Shown one piece after another: positions 4,911 to 11,316 of a stretch of DNA of 11,543 nucleotides (position 1 is the stretch's first letter; each line of letters opens with the position of its first letter). The stretch covers positions 1 to 11,543 of the forward strand of contig JAQWSA010000112.1 in assembly GCA_029243445.1 (NCBI GenBank). The letters are read 5' to 3'. Made by a program: the position numbers and the translations under genes. The notes under the pieces are model-generated. The model was not told the DNA's origin, did no database searches, and saw only the letters and a list, made by a program, of their open reading frames with translations. Source of the DNA: Alphaproteobacteria bacterium (GTDB lineage Bacteria; Pseudomonadota; Alphaproteobacteria; UBA6615).

Positions 4911-6137
4911 ATGACCGACACCCCATGGAAAACAGAAAATTGGTTTACTAGCCCTTGGAATTTTGCACCCGAGGTAACTAAAGACTGGAAATTCCCCGAA
5001 AAAATTCAGATACATGATGTTACATTAAGGGACGGGGAGCAGCAGGCGGGCTTAGCCTTTAACTTTGATGATAAGATAAGGATTGCAGAGGCTTTAGCAG
5101 AAGCTGGTGTTCACCGAATTGAAGCTGGAATGCCAGTTGTTTCGAAAGATGATGCACGTGTGGTTCAAGAATTAGCTCGTAGAGATTTTGGTCCAAAGGT
5201 ATATGCCTTCGCAAGATGTATGGTTGATGACGTGAAAAGAGCAGTTGATTCTGGTGTAAAGGGAGTAATTATGGAGGTGCCGGCAAGCCCCCATCTTATT
5301 GAACTTGGCTACCGCTGGGACCTAGAAAGAGCCATCGACTTGTCAATAGAGTCTACAAATTATGCCCATGAACAGGGTTTAGAAGTGGTTTTCTTTCCAA
5401 TCGACTTTACCCGTTCTGATCTTGAATGGGTAATAGATTTAATTGACCGGGTAGGAACTGAAGGGCATATGGATGGCCTTGCACTAGTTGATACTATGGG
5501 CGCAACCTCAATACATGCGATGCAGTATTTTGTGCGTTCTATGAAACATAGATTTCCAGATATCCCCCTCGAAGCACATTTCCACATGGACTACGGTATG
5601 GGAGTGGCTAACACGATCATGGCACTATCGGAAGGCGTAGAGGTTGTACAGTCCACTGTTATGGGTGTGGGCGAACGTGCTGGAAATGTACCTATGGAAG
5701 AAACAGTAATGGCTCTCCGTACTCTTTACGATATAGACATAGGCATTAAGCTTGAAAATTTAAAAGGACTGGCAGATTTAGTAAGGGATGTATCAGGAGT
5801 TATTGTTCCAGATAATCGCCCAGTTGTTGGTGACAACCTATTTAAAGTAGAATCAGGTATAATTGCTACCTGGCTGCTTAACTGCGGAGATGAACATCAA
5901 ACTGAAGTGATGCCCTTCCGTCCGCGCATGGTAGGCCAAGATGAACCAGAGACAGTCATGGGCAAAGGATCAGGAATTGATACTGTCAAAGAATGGCTAG
6001 CCCGGATTCAAGTGGTTGTTGAGGATGAAAAATCAATGGAAGTACTTATGGCAGTTAAAGATTGGGGTCTTATTCATAAGAGACTCATGACCTCGGAGGA
6101 GTTTCAAGCTGTAGCAAAGGACGTACTCGGCCTATAA
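4911..6137 (+). CDS. DRE-TIM metallolyase family enzyme (HMG-CoA lyase / isopropylmalate synthase-like)
   Basis: A 408-residue TIM-barrel enzyme of the family that makes or breaks C-C bonds in 2-oxo acid or acyl-CoA chemistry with a divalent metal. Visible active-site pieces are TLRDGEQ (38-44, catalytic R40, metal ligand D41), the metal-binding HFH (223-225) in EAHFHMDYGMGVAN, and GVGERAGN (252-259). The spacing from the first His to N259 (36 residues) equals that in Mycobacterium LeuA (H285 to N321). The usual HxHND reads HFHMD, with Met in place of the conserved Asn. Residues after about 290 are too short for the leucine-binding regulatory domain of true LeuA. The exact reaction is therefore unknown; lyase, citramalate- or homocitrate-synthase-like roles are all possible. 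GGAG nine bases before the ATG supports the start. It ends at a strong terminator. Confidence 0.85.
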   Translation: MTDTPWKTENWFTSPWNFAPEVTKDWKFPEKIQIHDVTLRDGEQQAGLAFNFDDKIRIAEALAEAGVHRIEAGMPVVSKDDARVVQELARRDFGPKVYAFARCMVDDVKRAVDSGVKGVIMEVPASPHLIELGYRWDLERAIDLSIESTNYAHEQGLEVVFFPIDFTRSDLEWVIDLIDRVGTEGHMDGLALVDTMGATSIHAMQYFVRSMKHRFPDIPLEAHFHMDYGMGVANTIMALSEGVEVVQSTVMGVGERAGNVPMEETVMALRTLYDIDIGIKLENLKGLADLVRDVSGVIVPDNRPVVGDNLFKVESGIIATWLLNCGDEHQTEVMPFRPRMVGQDEPETVMGKGSGIDTVKEWLARIQVVVEDEKSMEVLMAVKDWGLIHKRLMTSEEFQAVAKDVLGL

Positions 6138-6159
6138 AAAATTAAGATAGCTTATAATC

Positions 6160-6202
6160 AAACCCGGCCTATATTCAAACACGATTTAGGTCGGGTTTTT
6201 TT
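6160..6202 (+). terminator. Rho-independent terminator after the DRE-TIM enzyme gene
   Basis: AAACCCGGCCTA (6160-6171) pairs with TAGGTCGGGTTT (6187-6198) through 12 base pairs including one G-U. The helix runs into seven consecutive T residues (6196-6202). It lies 22 bases after the stop codon. The GC-rich core stands out sharply from the surrounding AT-rich DNA. It isolates this gene from the SDR gene downstream. Confidence 0.88.
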
Positions 6203-6322
6203 ATTATGAATATCAGAGATAAATATGAAAATTATTATAATTAATTTTTACGAATTAGCACACATTTAATATGGTTGGTTCCAATAAACTAAAAACCTTT
6301 TTAAAAATATAAACAAATAGTT

Positions 6323-6344
6323 ATAAAACTACTTTATAGTTTAT
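6323..6344 (+). promoter_or_regulatory. Dyad overlapping a possible -10 box before the SDR gene
   Basis: ATAAAACTA (6323-6331) and TAGTTTAT (6337-6344) form an inverted repeat with a one-base bulge. TATAGT (6335-6340) inside it matches five of six bases of a -10 box and would start transcription near 6347. That gives a short leader to the ATG at 6372 but would leave the TTG at 6345 outside the message. No -35 is recognisable. Rest of 6203-6371: AT-rich, nothing else seen. Confidence 0.3.
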
Positions 6345-6371
6345 TTGAATAATCATTCAGGGAATACGATT

Positions 6372-7154
6372 ATGGAGCAACACTTTGATCCAGAAGATGT
6401 TTTTCCTTCAGGAGTAGCTTTAGTTATTGGAGGAAGTGGAGGTTTAGGTAACGCTATATGCAGCAAACTTGCGTATCAAGGAAGTAATGTAGCCATAACT
6501 TATAATAAAAACCATAAAGGTGCTTTATCAGCACAACAAGACGTTAGAGAATTAGGACTTCAATCTAAATGCTATCACATGGAACTCACAAAAGCTGAAG
6601 AGATCACAAGTATCGTAAACAATATTGCTGATGAATTTGGAGCTATCCACACAATGATATTCTCAGTAGGACCAGATATTGGTCAACCATTTATTAGTGA
6701 AGTTTCTTCCCAAGAATGGAATAAAATTATTTCTCTAGAACCGGTTGGCTACTTTAACATAGTTAAAGCTACTTTACCTCATCTTCGTGCTAGCCAAGGC
6801 TCCATAGTTGCCGTTACCTCAGCTGCAACAATACGTTACGCATCACGTGATATTTTATCAGCTGCTCCAAAGGCTTCAGTTAATTTATTAACTTCTGCCA
6901 TAGCAAGAGAAGAAGGTAGAAATGGTGTTAGGGCTAATGTTGTGGCACCCGGTTTTATATCTGCAGGACTAGGTCAACATCTCCTCGAGAATATAATTTC
7001 AGAACGAGAAAAGCTAGCTATTGAACGTGCTTCTGCTTTACGCAGAATTGGCACAGCAGAAGAAGTCGCCGAAATAGTAGCATTTCTTGCTTCTTCGAAA
7101 GCCTCGCTAATAACAGGCCAAATCATTGCAGCTGATGGCGGTTACACAGCTTAG
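6372..7154 (+). CDS. SDR-fold protein with atypical active site
   Basis: Short-chain dehydrogenase/reductase fold, 260 residues counted from the ATG at 6372. That start has AGGGA eight bases upstream; an in-frame TTG at 6345 lacks a ribosome site. The Rossmann start is VALVIGGSGGLGNAI (15-29), with GGSGGLG replacing the usual TGxxxGxG. The end, ITGQIIAADGGYTA (247-260), is standard. The catalytic tetrad is odd: S150 (VTSAAT) and K167 are present, but the Tyr four residues before the Lys is S163 (SAAPK), and the usual Asn before helix 5 appears as E123 (SLEPVGYFN). Y156 is 11 residues before the Lys and fits neither the YxxxK nor the FabI-type Yx6K pattern. It may use a different mechanism or have lost reductase activity. 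It is transcribed alone after a terminator and converges on the EamA gene 50 bp away. Confidence 0.85.
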   Translation: MEQHFDPEDVFPSGVALVIGGSGGLGNAICSKLAYQGSNVAITYNKNHKGALSAQQDVRELGLQSKCYHMELTKAEEITSIVNNIADEFGAIHTMIFSVGPDIGQPFISEVSSQEWNKIISLEPVGYFNIVKATLPHLRASQGSIVAVTSAATIRYASRDILSAAPKASVNLLTSAIAREEGRNGVRANVVAPGFISAGLGQHLLENIISEREKLAIERASALRRIGTAEEVAEIVAFLASSKASLITGQIIAADGGYTA

Positions 7155-7204
7155 AATTAAGTTTTTTAAAAATAATACAAACAAATAAAGTAAACTAGAA
7201 TTAA

Positions 7205-8089
7205 TTACGAAATGGAACGAGTCTTGCGTTCTCTTTGTAAAATATAAACACCACTAGCAATAATTATTGCGGTCCCAACAAACGTATAAATATCAGGGAA
7301 ATCTCCAAAAACGATAAACCCTAATAATGTTGCCCAAATAATTTCTGTATAAGCAAAAGGTGCTACAAGAGAGGTCTCACTTCTTTCATAAGCTCTAATT
7401 AGTGCATAATGACCAAGACCACCAAGTAAGCCTATAGCCATTAACATTAACCACTGGTCGTTTGATGGTGTTTGCCAGCTAAAAGGTACAATAACTGTCA
7501 TCAGTATAGCCCCCGTAACAGCTGTATAAAACAACATATTTAGCGGATTCGACCTATGACTTATTAGCCTCGTTAAAATCTGAAATATAGCATATAAAAG
7601 AGCGCAAGTTAGTGGAAGTAAAGCAGCTATTTGGAAAGCACCTGCTCCTGGCCTGATAATCACCATGACCCCAATAAAGCCTATTATAACAGCTCCCCAC
7701 CTTCTAGGACCAACGGCCTCTTTTAAAAAAACTGCTGATAAAGCAACTATTAGTAATGGTGCAACAAATGTTATAGCAACTGCATCAGCTAAAGGCATAT
7801 ATCCCATAGCGAAAAACATACAAGCAGTTGCTAATAAAACTAAAACAGAGCGAACTATCTGTAGATATTTATCACGGATATGAAATAAGGTAGGAATACG
7901 TTTTGGAAACATAACAAGTATGAGTAATAGATGGAAAAAATAACGCCCCCAAATTATAACAATAACCGGTAAATCGGATCGCAATTCTTTAGTAAAACTA
8001 TTCATAGCCGCAAAGGATAATACGGCAAAGCACATCATAAAAATACCTCGAGAAAGGGCATCCGTTGGACGGGGCACATTAGCAGTCAT
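7205..8089 (-). CDS. EamA/DMT family transporter
   Basis: Inner-membrane transporter of the drug/metabolite transporter superfamily, 294 residues with about ten hydrophobic helices in two EamA repeats. The first repeat ends with the characteristic LSAVFLKEAVGPRRWGAVII and a following RPG. The second contains APFAYTEIIWATLLGFIVFGD followed by IIIASGVYILQRER. Members export small metabolites, amino acids or drugs; the substrate cannot be read from sequence. The start ATG (8089) has GGAG ten bases upstream. Only 20 bases separate it from the amidohydrolase stop on the same strand, so the two are very likely one transcript and the cargo may be related to the hydrolase reaction (inference). Confidence 0.9.
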   Translation of the reverse strand: MTANVPRPTDALSRGIFMMCFAVLSFAAMNSFTKELRSDLPVIVIIWGRYFFHLLLILVMFPKRIPTLFHIRDKYLQIVRSVLVLLATACMFFAMGYMPLADAVAITFVAPLLIVALSAVFLKEAVGPRRWGAVIIGFIGVMVIIRPGAGAFQIAALLPLTCALLYAIFQILTRLISHRSNPLNMLFYTAVTGAILMTVIVPFSWQTPSNDQWLMLMAIGLLGGLGHYALIRAYERSETSLVAPFAYTEIIWATLLGFIVFGDFPDIYTFVGTAIIIASGVYILQRERKTRSIS

Positions 8090-8109
8090 TTACAGGTGTC
8101 TCCAGATCT

Positions 8110-8976
8110 CTATATATGTAGAAAGCCATATAGACGTTCAGGGTTTTGCACAAGAACTCTATAGCGATCTGACTCTTTCGGAAACCAGTATAGCAAGACG
8201 TCAAGTTGTTCACCTTCATCGGGCATATTCCCAAAAGTACCAGGATGCGGCCAGTCAGTGCCCCACACACATCTGTCTGGAGCTAATTCATAAACTTTCC
8301 TGGCGAATGGTATGGTATCCAGCCATGGTGCTTTTCCTTTACTAGAAGCTTTATCCATACCAGTTAGTTTTACCCAAACATTTGGCTGTTCGATTAGGGA
8401 TAAAACTTTTTTGAAGTGCTCACTGTTAATGCCCTCTTCTGCATTTGGCAGTCCCATATGATCAATAACAATATCACATGGTAAAGACAAAATGGTACTG
8501 TGCCATTCAGCTAAATATACTGGCTGTATAACTATCTGAACGTGCCAACCTCGTTCAGCAACTCGTTCTATATTCTTGATAGGAATATCGGATGAAAAAG
8601 TATAAGCAACACGAATGCCTCGACAACCGGCCTCATGTAATTCGTCTATCTCAGCATCACTAGCATTTGGAGAAGGTACAGCTACTCCTCGAAATTTTTC
8701 AGGATATGCGCGCAAACAATGTAACAAGACACGATGATCATGGCCTTGCGGAATGGCTTGTACAATCACCGAACGCTCAATACCTATTTTATTACTGACT
8801 GAAATATAGGTTTCTAGAAGAGCATCTCTAAACTTAATAGGAAAACCATCTATTAAAGGAATTTCTGATTGTGGACCCCATATATGTACATGGCAATCAC
8901 ATGAGCCAACAGGTGCTTTCAACGTAGGATTTTTTACAGTTGAGTTAGGTGGTGGTGATTGTTTCTGATCAATCAT
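8110..8976 (-). CDS. Amidohydrolase family protein, 2-pyrone-4,6-dicarboxylate lactonase (LigI)-like
   Basis: TIM-barrel hydrolase of the amidohydrolase superfamily, 288 residues. Key residues are H29 and H31 in CDCHVHIWG after strand 1, H173 in VIDHMG, and the catalytic D241 in GTDWPHPG. The GTDWPHP signature and WVKLTGMD (201-208) are typical of the COG3618 group. That group includes LigI, which hydrolyses the lactone 2-pyrone-4,6-dicarboxylate without a bound metal, and sugar lactonases. The first 25 residues are a polar, Pro-rich lead before the barrel. The substrate is probably a lactone or ester, but LigI itself is not proven because many paralogues share these motifs. First gene of a two-gene unit with the EamA exporter, divergent from the CMD-like gene across 146 bp. 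Confidence 0.87.
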   Translation of the reverse strand: MIDQKQSPPPNSTVKNPTLKAPVGSCDCHVHIWGPQSEIPLIDGFPIKFRDALLETYISVSNKIGIERSVIVQAIPQGHDHRVLLHCLRAYPEKFRGVAVPSPNASDAEIDELHEAGCRGIRVAYTFSSDIPIKNIERVAERGWHVQIVIQPVYLAEWHSTILSLPCDIVIDHMGLPNAEEGINSEHFKKVLSLIEQPNVWVKLTGMDKASSKGKAPWLDTIPFARKVYELAPDRCVWGTDWPHPGTFGNMPDEGEQLDVLLYWFPKESDRYRVLVQNPERLYGFLHI

Positions 8977-9094
8977 TTTCTCTATCTTCCGCCTTCGCTA
9001 TAGCCAATCTAAAATTATGTATATATTTTTTACTTTTATATTTCTGGTATAGATAAAACATTTGATTAAAACTTAATGATAAACTTAATTTTAA

Positions 9095-9100
9095 TATAAT
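9095..9100 (+). promoter_or_regulatory. Candidate -10 box for the CMD-like gene
   Basis: A perfect TATAAT lies 22 bases before the start codon's Shine-Dalgarno-like AGAGAG region ends, giving a predicted leader of about 16 bases. The -35 position (around 9072-9077) reads CTTAAT and matches poorly. The divergent region 8977-9122 is very AT-rich, so this is tentative. Confidence 0.35.
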
Positions 9101-9122
9101 ACTAATTTTATAGAGAGAAAAA

Positions 9123-9473
9123 ATGGAGAAAAACTTTACCGCTATTTCTGATGCACAAGACTCTCGAGCTGCTGAACTTTTTCGAAGCCACCCCGAAGCA
9201 ATGCGAGCACATAGAGCGACAATGCAAGCAGCACAGGCACCTAAGGAACTAAATATAAAAACCGTCGAACTAATGGCACTAGCGATTTCTATTACTCAAC
9301 GTTGTGAAGGATGTGTAGTTTATCATACCAAAATGGCGCAAAAAAAAGGAGCAAGTCGTACAGAAATTCTTGATACTATAGCAGTAGCTATCCAAATGGG
9401 GGGTGGGCCAGCTACTGTTTATTCAGCTAACGCTCTAGAAATTTATGATGAGTTTTCTTCCCAAAATAACTAA
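9123..9473 (+). CDS. AhpD-like / carboxymuconolactone decarboxylase family protein
   Basis: Small all-helical protein of 116 residues from the CMD/AhpD superfamily. The redox centre is C61-E-G-C64 followed by H68 (RCEGCVVYHTK). E49 lies 12 residues before the first Cys. This E-12-C-3-C-4-H spacing is identical to AhpD of Mycobacterium tuberculosis (E118, C130, C133, H137), so a thiol peroxidase or disulfide-reductase-type activity is more likely than true decarboxylation, for which the Cys pair is not needed. The conserved tail GGGPATVYSANALE (93-106) is also typical. The ATG follows AGAGAG, five bases upstream. A single gene, divergent from the LigI-like hydrolase; a shared regulator is possible. 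The electron donor is unknown. Confidence 0.9.
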   Translation: MEKNFTAISDAQDSRAAELFRSHPEAMRAHRATMQAAQAPKELNIKTVELMALAISITQRCEGCVVYHTKMAQKKGASRTEILDTIAVAIQMGGGPATVYSANALEIYDEFSSQNN

Positions 9474-9519
9474 CATAATAATATTAGTAAAAGAGCTCAT
9501 CTATTTTGAAATTAAATAT

Positions 9520-9540
9520 AAAACATCTTTGTTTTTAAAA
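9520..9540. terminator. Weak AT-rich hairpin between convergent genes
   Basis: AAAACA (9520-9525) pairs with TGTTTT (9530-9535) around TCTT, with flanking A and T runs on both sides. It lies between the ends of the CMD-like (+) and PqiA-like (-) genes, where a bidirectional terminator would be expected. The stem is only six A/T-rich pairs, so this is uncertain. Confidence 0.3.
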
Positions 9541-9553
9541 GCCCAATTAATAA

Positions 9554-10036
9554 TTATTTTTTATATATCAGATTCTTAAGGCGATATATGGCAAAACTTG
9601 ATAAAACAACAGATGAAGTAAACACTATTGCCCCAAGCTTAATATCTGCCTCAGAAAATAGTCGTCCATCAACAACAAGGATAACTAAAGCTATAATAAA
9701 AACATCAAGCATTGACCATTTCGATATGGCCGAAAGTATTGTTATTACTTTATCAGTAGAGCCATAACGAAATTTGTATGTATACCATAAATACAAACCA
9801 ACTATAGTTTTCAATGCAGGAAATATGATAGAAAATAAAAAAGTTACTAAAAACAAAAAGAAATTACGCGAATGAAAAAAAGTAAATACGCTGTCAACTA
9901 ATGATAATTCACGCCTAATAAATATAAGCGACTTTATCTCAATAGCTGGCATAAAAAGTCCTAAAAATAATAGAAACAATGCCAACCATAAAACAAAGAT
10001 AATCCACTTATCAAAGTTCATTAATAAATATCGCAT
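9554..10036 (-). CDS. Single-domain PqiA (paraquat-inducible protein A)-like membrane protein
   Basis: A 160-residue inner-membrane protein with about four hydrophobic segments (roughly 10-33, 57-82, 101-124 and 131-152). The motif KWSMLDVFIIALVILVV (105-121) is the hallmark of the PqiA domain. The preceding FPALKTIVGLYLWY (72-85) also fits. E. coli PqiA has two such domains plus cysteine motifs and works with MCE proteins in lipid transport across the envelope. This protein has one domain, no CxxC zinc-type motifs, and no PqiB or PqiC beside it. The ATG at 10036 has no convincing ribosome site; an in-frame ATG five codons later is an alternative start. The role is unknown beyond the family. 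It converges on the CMD-like gene and diverges from the reductase gene. Confidence 0.78.
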   Translation of the reverse strand: MRYLLMNFDKWIIFVLWLALFLLFLGLFMPAIEIKSLIFIRRELSLVDSVFTFFHSRNFFLFLVTFLFSIIFPALKTIVGLYLWYTYKFRYGSTDKVITILSAISKWSMLDVFIIALVILVVDGRLFSEADIKLGAIVFTSSVVLSSFAIYRLKNLIYKK

Positions 10037-10164
10037 AGTGATCTTAATATTTTTAAAGTAGAAAATAAATTAATTTACGATTTAAACTTATCTTATAAAA
10101 TAAATATTTGAACATATTTTTTTAGATATCTAGTATTATAATTTTATAAAGGAATGACTAGAAG

Positions 10165-11193
10165 ATGTCTCAATATAAAAATCGAAGAGTTATTCTAACT
10201 GAAAGAGCTAAGGCCCTGCCATCTGTAGAGTTGTTTTCAGTCATAGAGGATGATGCACCTGAACCGAGTTCGGGAGAGGTACTTTTACAAAACATCTATG
10301 TAACAGCTGACCCAGGTATGAAAGGTTGGATTAGTAACGCTAAAAATTATGCCAGCGTAGAGACTGGGGCTACTATGAGTTCATTCGGTGTTGGCAAAGT
10401 TATTAGTTCAAACAATCCAAACTTTGTTATAGGTGAATTCATAGCAATGAATACAGGATGGCAAGAATACTCTATTTTAAATCCAGAAAACAGCACTTAC
10501 CGTAAGGTAAATATTGATAATGGCCCCCTTTCAGCTTCTCTTGGTCTATTAGGTCATAGTGGTTTTACTGCTTACTTTGGTCTATTGCATGTTGGTCAAC
10601 CTAAAAATGGAGAAACCGTTCTAGTATCCACAGCAGCTGGATCAGTAGGAAGTGCAGTAGGACAATTTGCGAAAATTAAAGGGTGTAAAACAGTAGGTTT
10701 AGCCGGCGGAAATGAGAAAGTTGAATTGTGTATTAATGAATTTGGTTATGACCATGCAATAAACTATAAAGATACAGATCAATTAAAAAATGAAATAGCA
10801 AAGTGCTGTCCAAATGGCATAGACGTTTATTACGATAACGTTGGAGGTGACACTTTAGATTCTGTACTAAGTTTAATGAATCAGAACGGAAGAGTTGTTA
10901 TTTGTGGAACAGCAGCTACGGAGGGGTGGAGTCCCCCTCCTGTTGGGTTGCGTTTTGAACGCCACGTTCTTGTAAATCGTTTACGTATTCAAGGTTTCAT
11001 TCTATTTGACTACAGAGATAAATATGAAGATGCCCTTAAGGATATATATGATTGGTATAGTAAAGGTATGCTTAATTATCGCGAGGATATTGCAGAAGGC
11101 TTAGAAAATGCACCCCAAGCTTTATGTAATCTATATTCGGGACTTAATAAGGGACGGCAGCTTATTAGAGTTACCGAAGATCCCACAATTTAA
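10165..11193 (+). CDS. NADP-dependent double-bond reductase, MDR family (CurA / leukotriene B4 dehydrogenase type)
   Basis: A 342-residue zinc-free medium-chain dehydrogenase/reductase. The N-terminal GroES-like half contains VTADPGMKGWIS (46-57), equivalent to the family's LSxDPYMRGRM. The Rossmann half holds the dinucleotide loop VSTAAGSVGSAVGQFAK (154-170), followed by YDNVGGDTLD (223-232) and the family-typical NRLRIQGFILFDY (271-283). There are no structural or catalytic zinc Cys sets. Relatives reduce the C=C bond of enones and enals (curcumin, 15-oxo-prostaglandins, alkenals) with NADPH. The Tyr-to-Gly and Arg-to-Lys changes in the DPYMRGR-like motif suggest a different substrate pocket. 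The ATG start is backed by AAAGGAA ten bases upstream. It is transcribed alone, divergent from the PqiA-like gene; a TATAAT at 10137-10142 is a possible -10 with a very short leader. Confidence 0.92.
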   Translation: MSQYKNRRVILTERAKALPSVELFSVIEDDAPEPSSGEVLLQNIYVTADPGMKGWISNAKNYASVETGATMSSFGVGKVISSNNPNFVIGEFIAMNTGWQEYSILNPENSTYRKVNIDNGPLSASLGLLGHSGFTAYFGLLHVGQPKNGETVLVSTAAGSVGSAVGQFAKIKGCKTVGLAGGNEKVELCINEFGYDHAINYKDTDQLKNEIAKCCPNGIDVYYDNVGGDTLDSVLSLMNQNGRVVICGTAATEGWSPPPVGLRFERHVLVNRLRIQGFILFDYRDKYEDALKDIYDWYSKGMLNYREDIAEGLENAPQALCNLYSGLNKGRQLIRVTEDPTI

Positions 11194-11316
11194 TAATATT
11201 AATTTTATTTAAAATATCATTAATAAATTTCAAACTTACTTTCTTTAGTTACTAAATGAAGCATTAATATCAATAAAATTAATTATTGGTGTTGTTTTAA
11301 AATGTTGGTTTTTTAA

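Noticed and set aside
5360..5587. Open - strand frame of about 75 codons
   Set aside because: It lies fully inside the DRE-TIM enzyme gene, opposite strand, with no ribosome site or recognisable domain.
4911..6137. Calling this gene leuA (2-isopropylmalate synthase)
   Set aside because: The C-terminal regulatory domain is absent, the HxHND motif is altered, and no other leucine-synthesis gene is nearby.
6214..6229. A 16-base exact match to 11013-11028 inside the reductase gene, considered as a gene relic
   Set aside because: The similarity stops abruptly on both sides and the shared bases are an AT-rich string, so chance is adequate; no flanking homology to the reductase is seen at 6200-6240.
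7665..7883. Open + strand frame of about 72 codons
   Set aside because: Antisense to the EamA transporter gene; its composition is that of reverse-read hydrophobic codons.
8079..8270. Open - strand frame of 63 codons
   Set aside because: It overlaps the end of the LigI-like hydrolase in another frame and the start of EamA; no recognisable protein.
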